64,000 nucleotides of DNA from Dyella_A sp035685805 (lineage in GTDB: Bacteria; Pseudomonadota; Gammaproteobacteria; Xanthomonadales; Rhodanobacteraceae), in contig NZ_DASSAB010000013.1 of NCBI RefSeq assembly GCF_035685805.1, forward strand, positions 1-64,000. Direction: 5' to 3'. The notes below the pieces were generated by a model. That model worked only from the letters and a program-made list of their open reading frames with translations, did no database searches and was not told the DNA's origin. Position 1 is the first letter of the stretch. Every line of letters begins with the position of its first letter. Position numbers and translations under genes: made by a program. This document shows positions 44,028 to 51,445 of this stretch, in pieces.

Positions 44028-45260
44028 ATGATCATCCAGCCAACCAGCCTCGCCGCCCTTACCTGGCTCGGCGCTGCCTCGGGCACTACCGCCGAGAGCT
44101 GGCGCATCGGCGTGGTGCTGTCCGCGCGGCCGCTCGGAGTGAGTGACCAGGGCAAGATGGTGCTGCAGATCGGCGGCATGACGGTGGAGGCCGACGCGCT
44201 CGGCGGCCACGGCTCGGCGCAGAACCCGCTGCTGCCCGGCCAAACCCAGACGCCGCTGCCGGCGCAGTTCCAGGTACGCGTGCTCAGCCTGGGCAGCCAG
44301 CCCACGCTGGAGGTGATGCTGCCCCAGGCCAGCGAGTCGATGGCGCAGGTGGCCCTGCGCGAGCGGCTGCCGCAGCAGAACGGGCTGGCCCCGCTGCTGG
44401 CCACGGTGCAGGCGCTGGCGCAGCGCCCGGTGATGCGCCAATTGCCCGCCGCGCTGCGGCCGGTGCTGGCTCAGCTCGAACAGGCCATGCGCAGCCCGGC
44501 CGACGTCACCACCGGCGCCGGCCTGCGCGAGGCGATCGCCCGCAGCGGCCTGTTCATGGAGTCGAGCCTGGCGCAGAACCCGGCGCTGGCCGCGGGCGTG
44601 GGCGAGGAGGACTGGAAAGCCGTGCTGCTGAAACTCTCCAGCCTGCTCGACAGCTACGCCCCGCCCCGCGGCAGCCCGCTCAATCCCGGCCAGGGCAGCA
44701 GCGGCAACGAGACCCCGCCACCGTTGTTGCAGCGCGGCCTGCAACCGCAGGGCCGGGCGGAGGGCAGCGCAGCACAGCTCGCCACGCTCGCTGCCATGGC
44801 CGCCGACGACGACGCCGGCCCGCTGCTCGGCCAGTTGCATACCGCCGTACGCGCGGCACTGGCACGGGTGGAAGTGGCCCAGCTCGAAGCCACCACCGTG
44901 CCGGCGTGGATGGTGGAAATCCCCATCAAGAGCCGCGACGGCAAGGACGTGCTGCAACTGCAGCTCGACCACGCGCCCGACGCCAGCGGCGACGGTCCGC
45001 GGCAATGGACGCTGGGCTTCGCCATCGACCTGCCCACGCTCGGCGCGGTACAGGGCGAGCTGCAGCTGCACGACCTGCGCCTGTCGGTGCGGCTGTGGGC
45101 CGAGCGCGCCAGCACCACCGAGCGGCTGGAACAGCAGTTCACCGCCTTGCGCCACCGGCTCGCCGCCTGCGGCCTGCTGCTGGATCAGCTGACCTGCCAG
45201 ACCGGCGTGCCTCAGGCGCACGGCCGGCACAGCGCCAACCTGCTGAAGGCCACCGCATGA
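44028..45260 (+). CDS. FliK-like flagellar hook-length control protein
   Basis: 410 residues. The central region is Ala/Gln/Leu-rich with low complexity; the C-terminal domain (about 285-395) has VPAWMVEIPIKSRDGKDVLQ, WTLGFAIDLPTLGAVQGELQ and LSVRLWAERASTTERLEQQF, the pattern of the FliK C-terminal (Flg_hook) domain. AAGGAG lies 7 nt before the ATG. A separate canonical fliK would be expected in the main flagellar locus outside the window, so this may be a paralogue. Overlaps fhlB by 4 nt. Confidence 0.8.
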   Translation: MIIQPTSLAALTWLGAASGTTAESWRIGVVLSARPLGVSDQGKMVLQIGGMTVEADALGGHGSAQNPLLPGQTQTPLPAQFQVRVLSLGSQPTLEVMLPQASESMAQVALRERLPQQNGLAPLLATVQALAQRPVMRQLPAALRPVLAQLEQAMRSPADVTTGAGLREAIARSGLFMESSLAQNPALAAGVGEEDWKAVLLKLSSLLDSYAPPRGSPLNPGQGSSGNETPPPLLQRGLQPQGRAEGSAAQLATLAAMAADDDAGPLLGQLHTAVRAALARVEVAQLEATTVPAWMVEIPIKSRDGKDVLQLQLDHAPDASGDGPRQWTLGFAIDLPTLGAVQGELQLHDLRLSVRLWAERASTTERLEQQFTALRHRLAACGLLLDQLTCQTGVPQAHGRHSANLLKATA

Positions 45261-45532
45261 CCCAGAACCTGCCCTCCCCGCAGCGCCGCGTGACGCTCAA
45301 GCTCACCAGCGGCAGCGGCGATGCCCCCGCCAGCTCGCCACGGGCGCCGGCCGAAGCGGTCGACCTGCTGTTCGCCCGCGCCCGCGACCAGGGCATTCCG
45401 CTGCACCCGGATACCCAGATCGCCAGCCTGCTCGCCGCCCTGCGCCTGCGCGACGACGTGCCCGGCACCCTCTACGCGGCCGCCGCCTCGGTGCTGGCCT
45501 GCGTCTACGAAGCCTCCGGCGAAAAGCTCTAG
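45257..45532 (+). CDS. fhlB: FlhB C-terminal-domain homologue (FhlB)
   Basis: 91 residues matching only the cytoplasmic domain of FlhB after the cleavage site: AVDLLFARARDQGIPLHPDT, IASLLAALRLRDDVPGTLYA and AAASVLACVYEA. The membrane domain and the autocleavage N-P-T-H are absent. Small FlhB-like proteins of this kind accompany fliK-like genes in many proteobacteria and can substitute for the cleaved FlhB fragment in substrate switching (established for some species). Confidence 0.85.
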   Translation: MTQNLPSPQRRVTLKLTSGSGDAPASSPRAPAEAVDLLFARARDQGIPLHPDTQIASLLAALRLRDDVPGTLYAAAASVLACVYEASGEKL

Positions 45533-45546
45533 GCCCAATCGCCGTC

Positions 45547-45627
45547 GTAGGAGCCCGCTCGCGGGCGCTGCCTCTCGCGCTGACGCCACATCGAAAGCAA
45601 AAGCATCGCCCGCGAGCGGGCTCCTAC
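45547..45627. repeat. REP-like inverted repeat next to intI
   Basis: Two perfect 21-nt inverted arms (45547-45567 beginning GTAGGAGCCCGCTCGC, and 45607-45627 ending GCGGGCTCCTAC) around a 39-nt loop. This arm sequence is typical of REP elements mobilised by RAYT transposases. It lies between the convergent fhlB and intI stops and could form a long hairpin in either transcript. Confidence 0.85.
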
Positions 45628-45667
45628 CGCAACGAATCCGAACGCCCGCGCCAGCCACACGCAAACC

Positions 45668-46675
45668 TCACCGATCAAGCGGACTGACCACCCCCATCCC
45701 ACCCCGGTTGAGCACATGCGTATAGATCTGCGTGGTGACCACATCCTTGTGGCCCAGCAGCTCTTGCACAGTACGAATGTCCTGCCCCGCTTCAAGCAGG
45801 TGCGCGGCGAACGAATGCCTCAGGGTATGCGCGCTGACGGGCTTCACGATGCCTGCTTCACGCACGCCGCGCTTGAGCGCCCGCGACAGTATCCGTGCAT
45901 CGAAATGATGCCGGCGCTCCTCCCCGCTTCGTGGATCCATGGACCGCCTCGTGGAGGGAAACACGTACTGCCATCCAAACTCGCCTGCCGCGGTCGGATA
46001 CTTCCGGGCCAGGGCAAACGGCAGCCAAACCTTGCCAAAACCGGCCGCCAAGTCCGCCGCGTGCAGGGCCGCAGCCCGCTCGATCTCCCGACGCATCGGC
46101 TCCACCAGCACACGGGGCAACATCGTGTGGCGATCCTTGCCGCCCTTGCCGTCACGCACGACGATGTCGCCGCGCTCGAAATCGACATCCTTCACACGCA
46201 GGCGCAAGGCCTCCATCAGCCGCATGCCCGTGCCGTAAAGCAGCGATGCCAGCAACCACGGCCGTCCATCCATGCATGCCAATGCGCGCGTCACCTCGTC
46301 CCGCGACAATACGGTGGGAACCCGCAACGGACGTTTTGCCCGGATGACCCCGTCCAGCCAGGGCAGCTCGACCCCCAGCACATCCCGATACAGAAACAGC
46401 AACGCGGAAAGCGCCTGGTTCTGCGTGCTCGCCGCAACATCTCCCTGCACGGCCAGTGCAGACAGGAACTGCTCAACCTCCGCGGCCCCCATCTCTCGCG
46501 GGTGCCGCTTGCCGTGGAACAGCACAAATCGCCGGACCCAGCCGACGTACACCGCCTCCGTGCGGATGCTGTAGTGCTTCAAACGCAGCACCCGCCGCAT
46601 CTCATCCAGCAGCCGCGGCGCCGGGATCCCGCTGACCATACGGTTTATTTCGCCATTCCTGGACGAATAAGACAT
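45668..46675 (-). CDS. intI: Integron integrase IntI
   Basis: 335-residue tyrosine recombinase. N-terminal SAM-like domain (LDEMRRVLRLKHYSIRTEAV), catalytic Arg in LLYGTGMRLMEALRLRVKDV, H-x-x-R in SAHTLRHSFAAHLLEAG, and nucleophile Tyr in TTQIYTHVLNRGG. The IntI-specific insert is present (YPTAAGEFGWQYVFPS followed by HHFDARILSRAL), which separates integron integrases from other XerC/D-type enzymes. The gene is full length with no frameshift, so the integron could be active. Transcribed away from the cassettes, as in xanthomonads. No LexA box was found upstream. Confidence 0.97.
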   Translation of the reverse strand: MSYSSRNGEINRMVSGIPAPRLLDEMRRVLRLKHYSIRTEAVYVGWVRRFVLFHGKRHPREMGAAEVEQFLSALAVQGDVAASTQNQALSALLFLYRDVLGVELPWLDGVIRAKRPLRVPTVLSRDEVTRALACMDGRPWLLASLLYGTGMRLMEALRLRVKDVDFERGDIVVRDGKGGKDRHTMLPRVLVEPMRREIERAAALHAADLAAGFGKVWLPFALARKYPTAAGEFGWQYVFPSTRRSMDPRSGEERRHHFDARILSRALKRGVREAGIVKPVSAHTLRHSFAAHLLEAGQDIRTVQELLGHKDVVTTQIYTHVLNRGGMGVVSPLDR

Positions 46676-46842
46676 AGCGAGCCACTTCGTGATCTATGCA
46701 AAGCCCATCATCCCTACCCGGCAAGCGCGACACATCCGCCAACCACCTGATGGCACGTAGGAATTTCGCTCTTGACGAAGGCACCCGACGCACCGCAGGC
46801 TCCTTGCATATGCCCCGAAATGGGGTCTACTAAGCGTTAGGC
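46676..46842 (+). other. attI region with primary recombination core
   Basis: The 167-bp gap between the intI start and the first cassette ends in AAGCGTTAGGC. The core GTTAGGC lies at 46836-46842, with crossover expected after G46836. A small palindrome ACCCC/GGGGT-like (GCCCCGAAATGGGGT, 46812-46826) precedes it. This is where new cassettes are expected to enter. Confidence 0.8.
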
Positions 46843-46845
46843 GAC

Positions 46846-47181
46846 ATGGAAACACTCACGCAGTCCCAACTGGTTGCTCGCCTAGCGGCGGTTGCGCCAA
46901 GCTTCCATGAGGAGTGGGAATCCCTCGTCGCTGAAGACCCGTATCCAAGCGGGTCACTTCATGCCGTCTACTTAGCGTTTTGGCCGTACGTGAACCCAGA
47001 GCGCATGAGCCATCAACAGCTCGCCGCACTGGCCACACTATTCAACCAAGAGGTTGCCGCCGGCGGCAACCGGGAGAACGCCGTCGCCACCTGCATTTTG
47101 GAGCATTTGGGCCGCGGCCCCGCCACTAAGGAACTTCGGCAGTTGTTGGCGCCTGCTACGAAAGCTAGGCTGCGAGCCTAA
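46846..47181 (+). CDS. Integron cassette 1: DUF7674-like protein
   Basis: 111-residue soluble protein. The layout (QLVARLAAVAPSFHEEW, HAVYLAFWPYV, FNQEVAAGGNRENAVATCIL, EHLGRGP) resembles the DUF7674 pattern, whose role is unknown; this link is tentative. The ATG lies 3 nt after the attI core, so the only Shine-Dalgarno-like sequence is the AGG of the core itself. The TAA stop lies inside a GCCTAAC box. As the first cassette it is the most recent insertion expected to be expressed best. Confidence 0.75.
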   Translation: METLTQSQLVARLAAVAPSFHEEWESLVAEDPYPSGSLHAVYLAFWPYVNPERMSHQQLAALATLFNQEVAAGGNRENAVATCILEHLGRGPATKELRQLLAPATKARLRA

Positions 47182-47263
47182 CAGCTCGTTCGGCGTGCTT
47201 CGCGCCTAACCACTCATCCAAGCGGACGCGCGTACCGCGCGCCGCTTAACTCCAGCGTTAGGC
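47176..47263 (+). other. attC of cassette 1 (composite, doubled R'')
   Basis: The complete attC runs 47204-47263: GCCTAAC, a stem with CGGACGCGCG/CGCGCGCCG, and GTTAGGC. A second GCCTAAC with a partial left arm precedes it at 47176-47182. It looks like a fused remnant of another attC. Confidence 0.85.
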
Positions 47264-47266
47264 CCA

Positions 47267-47599
47267 ATGCCGACACTCCGCCACCTAGCGATCATCTACT
47301 CGTCAGCCATCGTACTTTCGGCTGGCATGGCGCTATACCTCGACGCATCGTTGCTCCACTCAACGCGCGGTGACGTCTTTCCTGATCTTCCTTCTTTTGT
47401 CGTGGCCCTACCTTCATCCCTGTCTCTCGTCGCCATGTACGACACATGGCCGGGCTTCTTTTCCAAGCCTTTCGCTCAGACTGGCTGGATCACGTTCTGC
47501 GGTCTGGCACAGGCGGCGTTGCTGCTCGTTCTCACGCGGCGACGCCCACCCAGGCCTAACAAATCGTCCAAGCGGACGCGCGTACCGCGCGCCGCTTAA
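47267..47599 (+). CDS. Integron cassette 2: membrane protein with attC-encoded tail
   Basis: 110 residues with about three hydrophobic stretches (LAIIYSSAIVLSAGMALYL, SFVVALPSSLSLVAM, WITFCGLAQAALLLVL). The reading frame passes through R'' of its attC and ends at TAA in the right arm, so the C-terminus NKSSKRTRVPRAA is encoded by the recombination site. Unrecognised family. ATG 3 nt after R' of the preceding attC. Confidence 0.75.
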   Translation: MPTLRHLAIIYSSAIVLSAGMALYLDASLLHSTRGDVFPDLPSFVVALPSSLSLVAMYDTWPGFFSKPFAQTGWITFCGLAQAALLLVLTRRRPPRPNKSSKRTRVPRAA

Positions 47600-47613
47600 C
47601 TCAAGCGTTAGGT
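47554..47613 (+). other. attC of cassette 2
   Basis: 60 bp: GCCTAAC (47554-47560) to GTTAGGT (47607-47613), with the extended CGGACGCGCG/CGCGCGCCG stem. Confidence 0.92.
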
Positions 47614-47616
47614 GCC

Positions 47617-47904
47617 ATGCCAAAGTGTTTCGTAATCGAGGACGAGAGCCACGCTGAGCAAATCGGCGAGCATCCGTCTTTGGATAGCGCATGGGAGGCA
47701 TTGCGCCACTTGGTGACAATCCCCTGGGATCACGAGCCCAACGTTGCGCCATGCAAGAGCTGGCAGACTTGCGGCCGCAACTACGTGATCATCGAGTACG
47801 AGACCTCCCTGCGGCCCTGGCAAGAGTTGCGGCGAGTTGTTTGTCTCTCGGTAAGTGCTCAAGGGGTGGTGTGGGGACAAGAGGCGCCAGTCCGTGGCAC
47901 CTAA
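47617..47904 (+). CDS. Integron cassette 3: hypothetical protein
   Basis: 95-residue soluble, acidic protein (MPKCFVIEDESHAEQIGEHP, then WEALRHLVTIPWDHEPNVAP and YVIIEYETSLRPWQELRRV). No family recognised. ATG 3 nt after R'; the TAA stop is part of the ACCTAAC of its own attC. Confidence 0.75.
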   Translation: MPKCFVIEDESHAEQIGEHPSLDSAWEALRHLVTIPWDHEPNVAPCKSWQTCGRNYVIIEYETSLRPWQELRRVVCLSVSAQGVVWGQEAPVRGT

Positions 47905-47958
47905 CCATTCGTTCAAGGCGGACGCGCTGACGCGCGCCACTTAACTCCAGCGTTAGGC
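47899..47958 (+). other. attC of cassette 3
   Basis: 60 bp: ACCTAAC (47899-47905) to GTTAGGC (47952-47958). The R'' contains the cassette 3 stop codon. Confidence 0.92.
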
Positions 47959-47967
47959 GTTAGAAGC

Positions 47968-48396
47968 ATGCGTGTTTGGCTAATTGTGCGATGGGCACTC
48001 ATTACTGCGTCAGCGGTTGGTGCATTCTTCGTGCCACTTGGTCCTCAAGCATCGCCACCCATCGGGTGGGGCGCGTTGCTGGCCATCTTCGCTTTCTGCC
48101 CAATCGGCCTGCTGTTCGTTCTCGGACTTCAAGTCATCAACCCACGCTCGGCAAAGGCGTGGCTTCGCCCTTCATGGCACCTCAACCCGTTCAACTTTCG
48201 GCAGCCCCTTCAGTTCTTCCATTTGGGCACCTACGTCTGCTTGGCACAGGCACTTGTCGTTTTAGTTCGCCTGGTCTTCTCACAAACCTCGTTCTATGTT
48301 GAGGCACTGGTGCCTCTGGCCATGGCCGCCGGCGTCCTCCTTGGCCTTAAGCTAGTCATGTTGGTGTTCCGCTCGAAAATCGAGCGCGGCGCCTAA
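47968..48396 (+). CDS. Integron cassette 4: membrane protein
   Basis: 142 residues with four hydrophobic segments: WALITASAVGAFFVPLG, WGALLAIFAFCPIGLLFVLG, YVCLAQALVVLVRLVF and LVPLAMAAGVLLGLKLVMLV. A conserved-looking loop RPSWHLNPFNFRQPLQFFHL lies between helices 2 and 3. Family unrecognised. TAA stop in R'' of its attC. Confidence 0.78.
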   Translation: MRVWLIVRWALITASAVGAFFVPLGPQASPPIGWGALLAIFAFCPIGLLFVLGLQVINPRSAKAWLRPSWHLNPFNFRQPLQFFHLGTYVCLAQALVVLVRLVFSQTSFYVEALVPLAMAAGVLLGLKLVMLVFRSKIERGA

Positions 48397-48447
48397 CATT
48401 TCGTTCAAGGCGGACGGCTTCGCCGCCGCTTAACTCCAGCGTTAGCA
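48391..48447 (+). other. attC of cassette 4
   Basis: 57 bp: GCCTAAC (48391-48397) to GTTAGCA (48441-48447), short-stem type with CGGACGGC/GCCGCCG. Confidence 0.9.
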
Positions 48448-48463
48448 CCCTAGGGAGGCACTC

Positions 48464-48913
48464 GTGATACAGAAAGTTTTGACTGCTGCACTGGCGCTCC
48501 TGATCTCATCAACGTCTCTGGCTCAAGATTCTTCTGCCTATGCCCAGATGGGCAAGGCAACTTGGAGCGCATTTGAGTGTTCCGCGCTCGCCTCTAAGCT
48601 AAAAAAGCCAGCAGACCAAGAGCGACTGTTCGAGTTCGGATATAGCCAGGGCAAGGCTTTCATTGCCGCCCTAAAATCCGGGAAAATCGAGCGCACGGAT
48701 CTATCAAATAACGTTCCCGCTGGGGTTATGTGGCTAATGGAGGGTCCAACCCCAGATTTTATTCTTGGGCGCATCTATGAGTCCGCCCAAAGCAACGCAC
48801 TCAAAAACATCTACAATGTTGGAGATCACTTCAACTCCGAGAAAGAGCAGGAGTTGGCAGCGTCCAACAAATTTTCATCTAGTAATTGCCAGCTAATTGG
48901 CAGCGGGCGCTAA
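48464..48913 (+). CDS. Integron cassette 5: secreted hypothetical protein
   Basis: 149 residues with a Sec signal MIQKVLTAALALLISSTSLA and a mature domain with two cysteines (FECSAL and SSNCQL) likely to pair. GTG start with a good GGGAGG 6 nt upstream, one of the few cassettes with its own ribosome-binding site. The gene is noticeably AT-rich beside its neighbours. Stop TAA in R''. Family unrecognised. Confidence 0.8.
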   Translation: MIQKVLTAALALLISSTSLAQDSSAYAQMGKATWSAFECSALASKLKKPADQERLFEFGYSQGKAFIAALKSGKIERTDLSNNVPAGVMWLMEGPTPDFILGRIYESAQSNALKNIYNVGDHFNSEKEQELAASNKFSSSNCQLIGSGR

Positions 48914-48964
48914 CCAGTCATTCGAGGCGGACGGCTACGCCGCCGCTCAATTCCAGCGTTAGGC
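48908..48964 (+). other. attC of cassette 5
   Basis: 57 bp: CGCTAAC (48908-48914) to GTTAGGC (48958-48964). First base of R'' deviates from consensus (C for purine). Confidence 0.88.
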
Positions 48965-48973
48965 TTACCCGCG

Positions 48974-49261
48974 ATGTATTACGAAATTTGTGTCAATGGA
49001 GTATCGCTTGGCGTCTTTGGTCACCCTGGCGTCAAGAACATGCATCTCTCGGTCATGGTCACACCGGATGGTCCGGAGGTCTTCGCTAGTGCGGTGTGCT
49101 CCGAGGATGGGGCAAACTATTTCTATGACTGGCTCCAGCACCGCGTGGCTTCCGACGACGTTGTTACCTTTAGGCAAGTGGCCGGCGGGCAAGTCCCAAT
49201 CCCTCGCATGAAGCGCAAAATGAGCAGTGAATCCTCTTCGGGCGCAACACCTGGCGCCTAA
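48974..49261 (+). CDS. Integron cassette 6: hypothetical protein
   Basis: 95-residue soluble protein: MYYEICVNGVSLGVFGHPGV, LSVMVTPDGPEVFASAVC, then NYFYDWLQHRVASDDVVTF. A compact beta-alpha pattern; family unrecognised. TAA stop inside the GCCTAAC of its attC. Confidence 0.75.
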   Translation: MYYEICVNGVSLGVFGHPGVKNMHLSVMVTPDGPEVFASAVCSEDGANYFYDWLQHRVASDDVVTFRQVAGGQVPIPRMKRKMSSESSSGATPGA

Positions 49262-49317
49262 CCACTCGTCCAAGCGGACGCGCAAAAAGCGCGCGCCGCT
49301 TAACTCAAGCGTTAGGC
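49256..49317 (+). other. attC of cassette 6
   Basis: 62 bp: GCCTAAC (49256-49262) to GTTAGGC (49311-49317), long-stem type with an A-rich apical loop. Confidence 0.92.
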
Positions 49318-49332
49318 CGCCAAGGAACCGTT

Positions 49333-49749
49333 ATGGAAACTGTGTACCGCTCAAAAACCGATCTATGGCTTGTCGCGCTCTTGGCACTCGCCATGATCGC
49401 GTCCCTTTCAGGCGCGTTCGTAGTGTTGTCAATGGGGCCGTCGGCAGCTTGGGTGGTTGCCGCGTTCATTGCCATCGTTGGGGTGGGGTTGCCGGTATGG
49501 CTGCTACTTTCCACTCGGTACATACTCGGCCAAGGCCAGTTACGTATTCTGAGCGGCCCGTTCAAGTGGTGCATACCTGTCGCAAAGATCACGACTATCG
49601 CGCCTGCGTCCAGTCCAATTTCCAGCCCGGCGCTCTCATTGGATCGGCTACGTATAGACTATGGCGTTGGCAATTCGGTCATGATCTCTCCGCGCGACAA
49701 AGAGCAGTTCGTTAAAGACATTGAAGCTGCACGCGCCGGTGCGGTCTAA
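49333..49749 (+). CDS. Integron cassette 7: membrane-anchored PH-like domain protein
   Basis: 138 residues. Two hydrophobic segments (LWLVALLALAMIASLSGAFV and AWVVAAFIAIVGVGLPVWLL) precede a beta-rich domain (RYILGQGQLRILSGPFKWCI, ITTIAPASSP, RLRIDYGVGNSVMISPRDKE, FVKDIEAARA) with the layout of bacterial PH domains (bPH/YdbT type). AAGGA lies 8 nt before the ATG. Stop in GTCTAAC. Confidence 0.78.
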   Translation: METVYRSKTDLWLVALLALAMIASLSGAFVVLSMGPSAAWVVAAFIAIVGVGLPVWLLLSTRYILGQGQLRILSGPFKWCIPVAKITTIAPASSPISSPALSLDRLRIDYGVGNSVMISPRDKEQFVKDIEAARAGAV

Positions 49750-49800
49750 CATTTCATTCGAGGCGGACGGCTGCGCCGCCGCTCAATTCCAGCGTTAGGT
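49744..49800 (+). other. attC of cassette 7
   Basis: 57 bp: GTCTAAC (49744-49750) to GTTAGGT (49794-49800), short-stem type with CTCAATTCC in the right arm. Confidence 0.9.
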
Positions 49801-49805
49801 GAGAG

Positions 49806-50078
49806 ATGCAGCACCGAGGCAAGCATCGCAGGAAAGGCCTAGGTGTCGTGTGGTCTACGGCGTACGCGCTAGTGGCTGGGCTGGGTGCCTATTCGGTTTA
49901 CCTCGGCGGCTCGGGTATCGCATCACGCGAAGTCGAAACTTTCAGCCGCTTCAACCATGGCACTATTACACTCGCCTCGCAGCCAGTCGCGTTTTGTGTA
50001 GCTGTCGCGCTTTGGCTGGCAGGGGGCTTGTTTATGCTGGGGCTCGCGGTGCATGGCTGGCGCACGGGTAGCACCTAA
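49806..50078 (+). CDS. Integron cassette 8: two-helix membrane protein
   Basis: 90 residues: a basic N-terminus (MQHRGKHRRKG), helix VVWSTAYALVAGLGAYSVYL, a short loop, and helix VAFCVAVALWLAGGLFMLGL. Family unrecognised. ATG 5 nt after R'; TAA stop in ACCTAAC. Confidence 0.72.
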   Translation: MQHRGKHRRKGLGVVWSTAYALVAGLGAYSVYLGGSGIASREVETFSRFNHGTITLASQPVAFCVAVALWLAGGLFMLGLAVHGWRTGST

Positions 50079-50129
50079 CAATTCGTTCAAGGCGGACGGC
50101 TACGCCGTCGCTTAACTCAAGCGTTAGGC
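50073..50129 (+). other. attC of cassette 8
   Basis: 57 bp: ACCTAAC (50073-50079) to GTTAGGC (50123-50129). Confidence 0.92.
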
Positions 50130-50141
50130 CGCAAAAAACCC

Positions 50142-50624
50142 ATGGTCGAGTATCGCGTAACCAAGTATTCCCCGACCTTGCGTGATGCCCAGGGTGCTTA
50201 CACTTGTTCCGAGTGGACCTCGTTTAGCGACGTTGGCTGCACGTTCAATGGATCACCGCTGTCTGAAGCTGAATATCTTCAGGTTGAAAACGCCTATAGC
50301 GCTTCAGCTCTTGAATTTCTTCGTGAGTCCGCAGTGTCAGCGCTTGCCGTTCGCATGCTTGAGAATCATCGCGGGGCGCTGCTGACAGTTGGCGAGGGAT
50401 CCAACCTCTCGCTTGAGCAGCTCAAGATCATGCTTCCCGGCGTGCTGCGAGAAGAGTTCTGGTGCAAGTTCGAGGGGCCCAATTCGTTCATCCACATTGG
50501 GTACGACTACTATATGTACGTTGGCGTGCCAGTACGTTGCTCCAGAGCGGAGCAATTGGCTAGTAGCCTAGGTCTATTCGTGGAGCCACTCCGGTCGCCG
50601 TACGGTGACTCCGGTGCAGCCTGA
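50142..50624 (+). CDS. Integron cassette 9: hypothetical protein
   Basis: 160-residue soluble protein with no signal or membrane segment: MVEYRVTKYSPTLRDAQGAY, EWTSFSDVG, FLRESAVSALAVRMLENHRG, EFWCKFEGPNSFIHIGYDYY. It resembles proteins of unknown function seen in many bacteria, by my recall only. Stop TGA lies in a variant R'' (GCCTGAC). Confidence 0.78.
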   Translation: MVEYRVTKYSPTLRDAQGAYTCSEWTSFSDVGCTFNGSPLSEAEYLQVENAYSASALEFLRESAVSALAVRMLENHRGALLTVGEGSNLSLEQLKIMLPGVLREEFWCKFEGPNSFIHIGYDYYMYVGVPVRCSRAEQLASSLGLFVEPLRSPYGDSGAA

Positions 50625-50675
50625 CATCTCGTTCAAGGCGGACGGCTTCGCCGCCGCTTAACTCCAGCGTTAGGC
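50619..50675 (+). other. attC of cassette 9 (variant R'')
   Basis: 57 bp: GCCTGAC (50619-50625) to GTTAGGC (50669-50675). The R'' has G in place of the first A of AAC, which may weaken integrase binding. Confidence 0.88.
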
Positions 50676-50693
50676 TCCAGAAGCAGGCACGCC

Positions 50694-50966
50694 ATGCAAT
50701 CCAAATATCTTTCAATTCTTGGTCCCATCGTGCTTGTTGCACTACTCTACTTCCCGGCGCGTTTTGCGCTTACCTTCGAGCTATTTGGCTATCCGGTTAA
50801 CTCGCCAAGTGCTGGTTGGCTTGGCCCGACTCCACGCAAGGCTGGCCAGGGCATCGAGGACATTGGCAAGGTTAATTCTTGGCGCTGTGCCGACACGGCC
50901 GTATTTGCAAAGCACCAGTTCGGGTGTCACTTGTGGCTCCGTGTCTTCGGCTACTCTGGCGCCTAA
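50694..50966 (+). CDS. Integron cassette 10: membrane-anchored hypothetical protein
   Basis: 90 residues: N-terminal helix LSILGPIVLVALLYFPARFA followed by an exported domain with two cysteines (SWRCADT and QFGCHLW). Family unrecognised. TAA stop in GCCTAAC of its attC. Confidence 0.72.
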   Translation: MQSKYLSILGPIVLVALLYFPARFALTFELFGYPVNSPSAGWLGPTPRKAGQGIEDIGKVNSWRCADTAVFAKHQFGCHLWLRVFGYSGA

Positions 50967-51017
50967 CATGTCGTTCGAGGCGGACGGCTGCGCCGCCGCT
51001 CAACTCAAGCGTTAGGC
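50961..51017 (+). other. attC of cassette 10
   Basis: 57 bp: GCCTAAC (50961-50967) to GTTAGGC (51011-51017). Confidence 0.92.
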
Positions 51018-51029
51018 CCTTGGAGAAAG

Positions 51030-51335
51030 ATAATCATTCTTTTCGCTGCTCTCGCCCTCGCGCAGCTCTCCTCTGCAGTGGCGCCGCTTACTAAGGCAGA
51101 GATCATCAAGCTGGCAAAAGACCGGGCCGTCAGTTACTGCAGTCGGACCATGCTCGGGCCTTACACCAAGGTCGGTTGTGAGTACTCGGCAGATTTCGAC
51201 GGCAAGACGTGGGGCGTCATAGTTCACTCCATCTACAAAGATGCTCAAGGCACAGGTGTGGCCGTCTCAGGAGCCGACAGGATCTATGTCTTTTCGTCTC
51301 AAGGTGCGTTGCTACAGGAGCACTATGGTCAGTAG
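51030..51335 (+). CDS. Integron cassette 11: exported protein with non-canonical or lost start codon
   Basis: From GTG at 51078 the frame gives 85 residues (APLTKAEIIKLAKDRAV onward). The same frame continues upstream without a stop and encodes a textbook signal peptide, IIILFAALALAQLSSAVA (51030-51080), but it contains no ATG, GTG or TTG. GGAGA at 51022-51026 lies just before ATA-ATC-ATT. The real start may be a near-cognate codon, or the original ATG mutated to ATA. The mature part has two cysteines (SYCSRT, VGCEYS). Family unrecognised. Confidence 0.6.
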   Translation: MIILFAALALAQLSSAVAPLTKAEIIKLAKDRAVSYCSRTMLGPYTKVGCEYSADFDGKTWGVIVHSIYKDAQGTGVAVSGADRIYVFSSQGALLQEHYGQ

Positions 51336-51395
51336 CCTAACCTCTCATTCAAGGCGGACGCGCGTACCGCGCGCCGCTTAACTCCAGCGTTAGGT
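51335..51395 (+). other. attC of cassette 11
   Basis: 61 bp: GCCTAAC (51335-51341) to GTTAGGT (51389-51395), long-stem type. Confidence 0.92.
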
Positions 51396-51445
51396 GCTTC
51401 TGACCTCGGCGTATCTGAAAAGGCAGCTAGACTTTGGAATCGACC

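Noticed and set aside
46676..46760. LexA box controlling intI
   Set aside because: No CTGT-N8-ACAG was found in the upstream region, unlike many SOS-regulated integrases.
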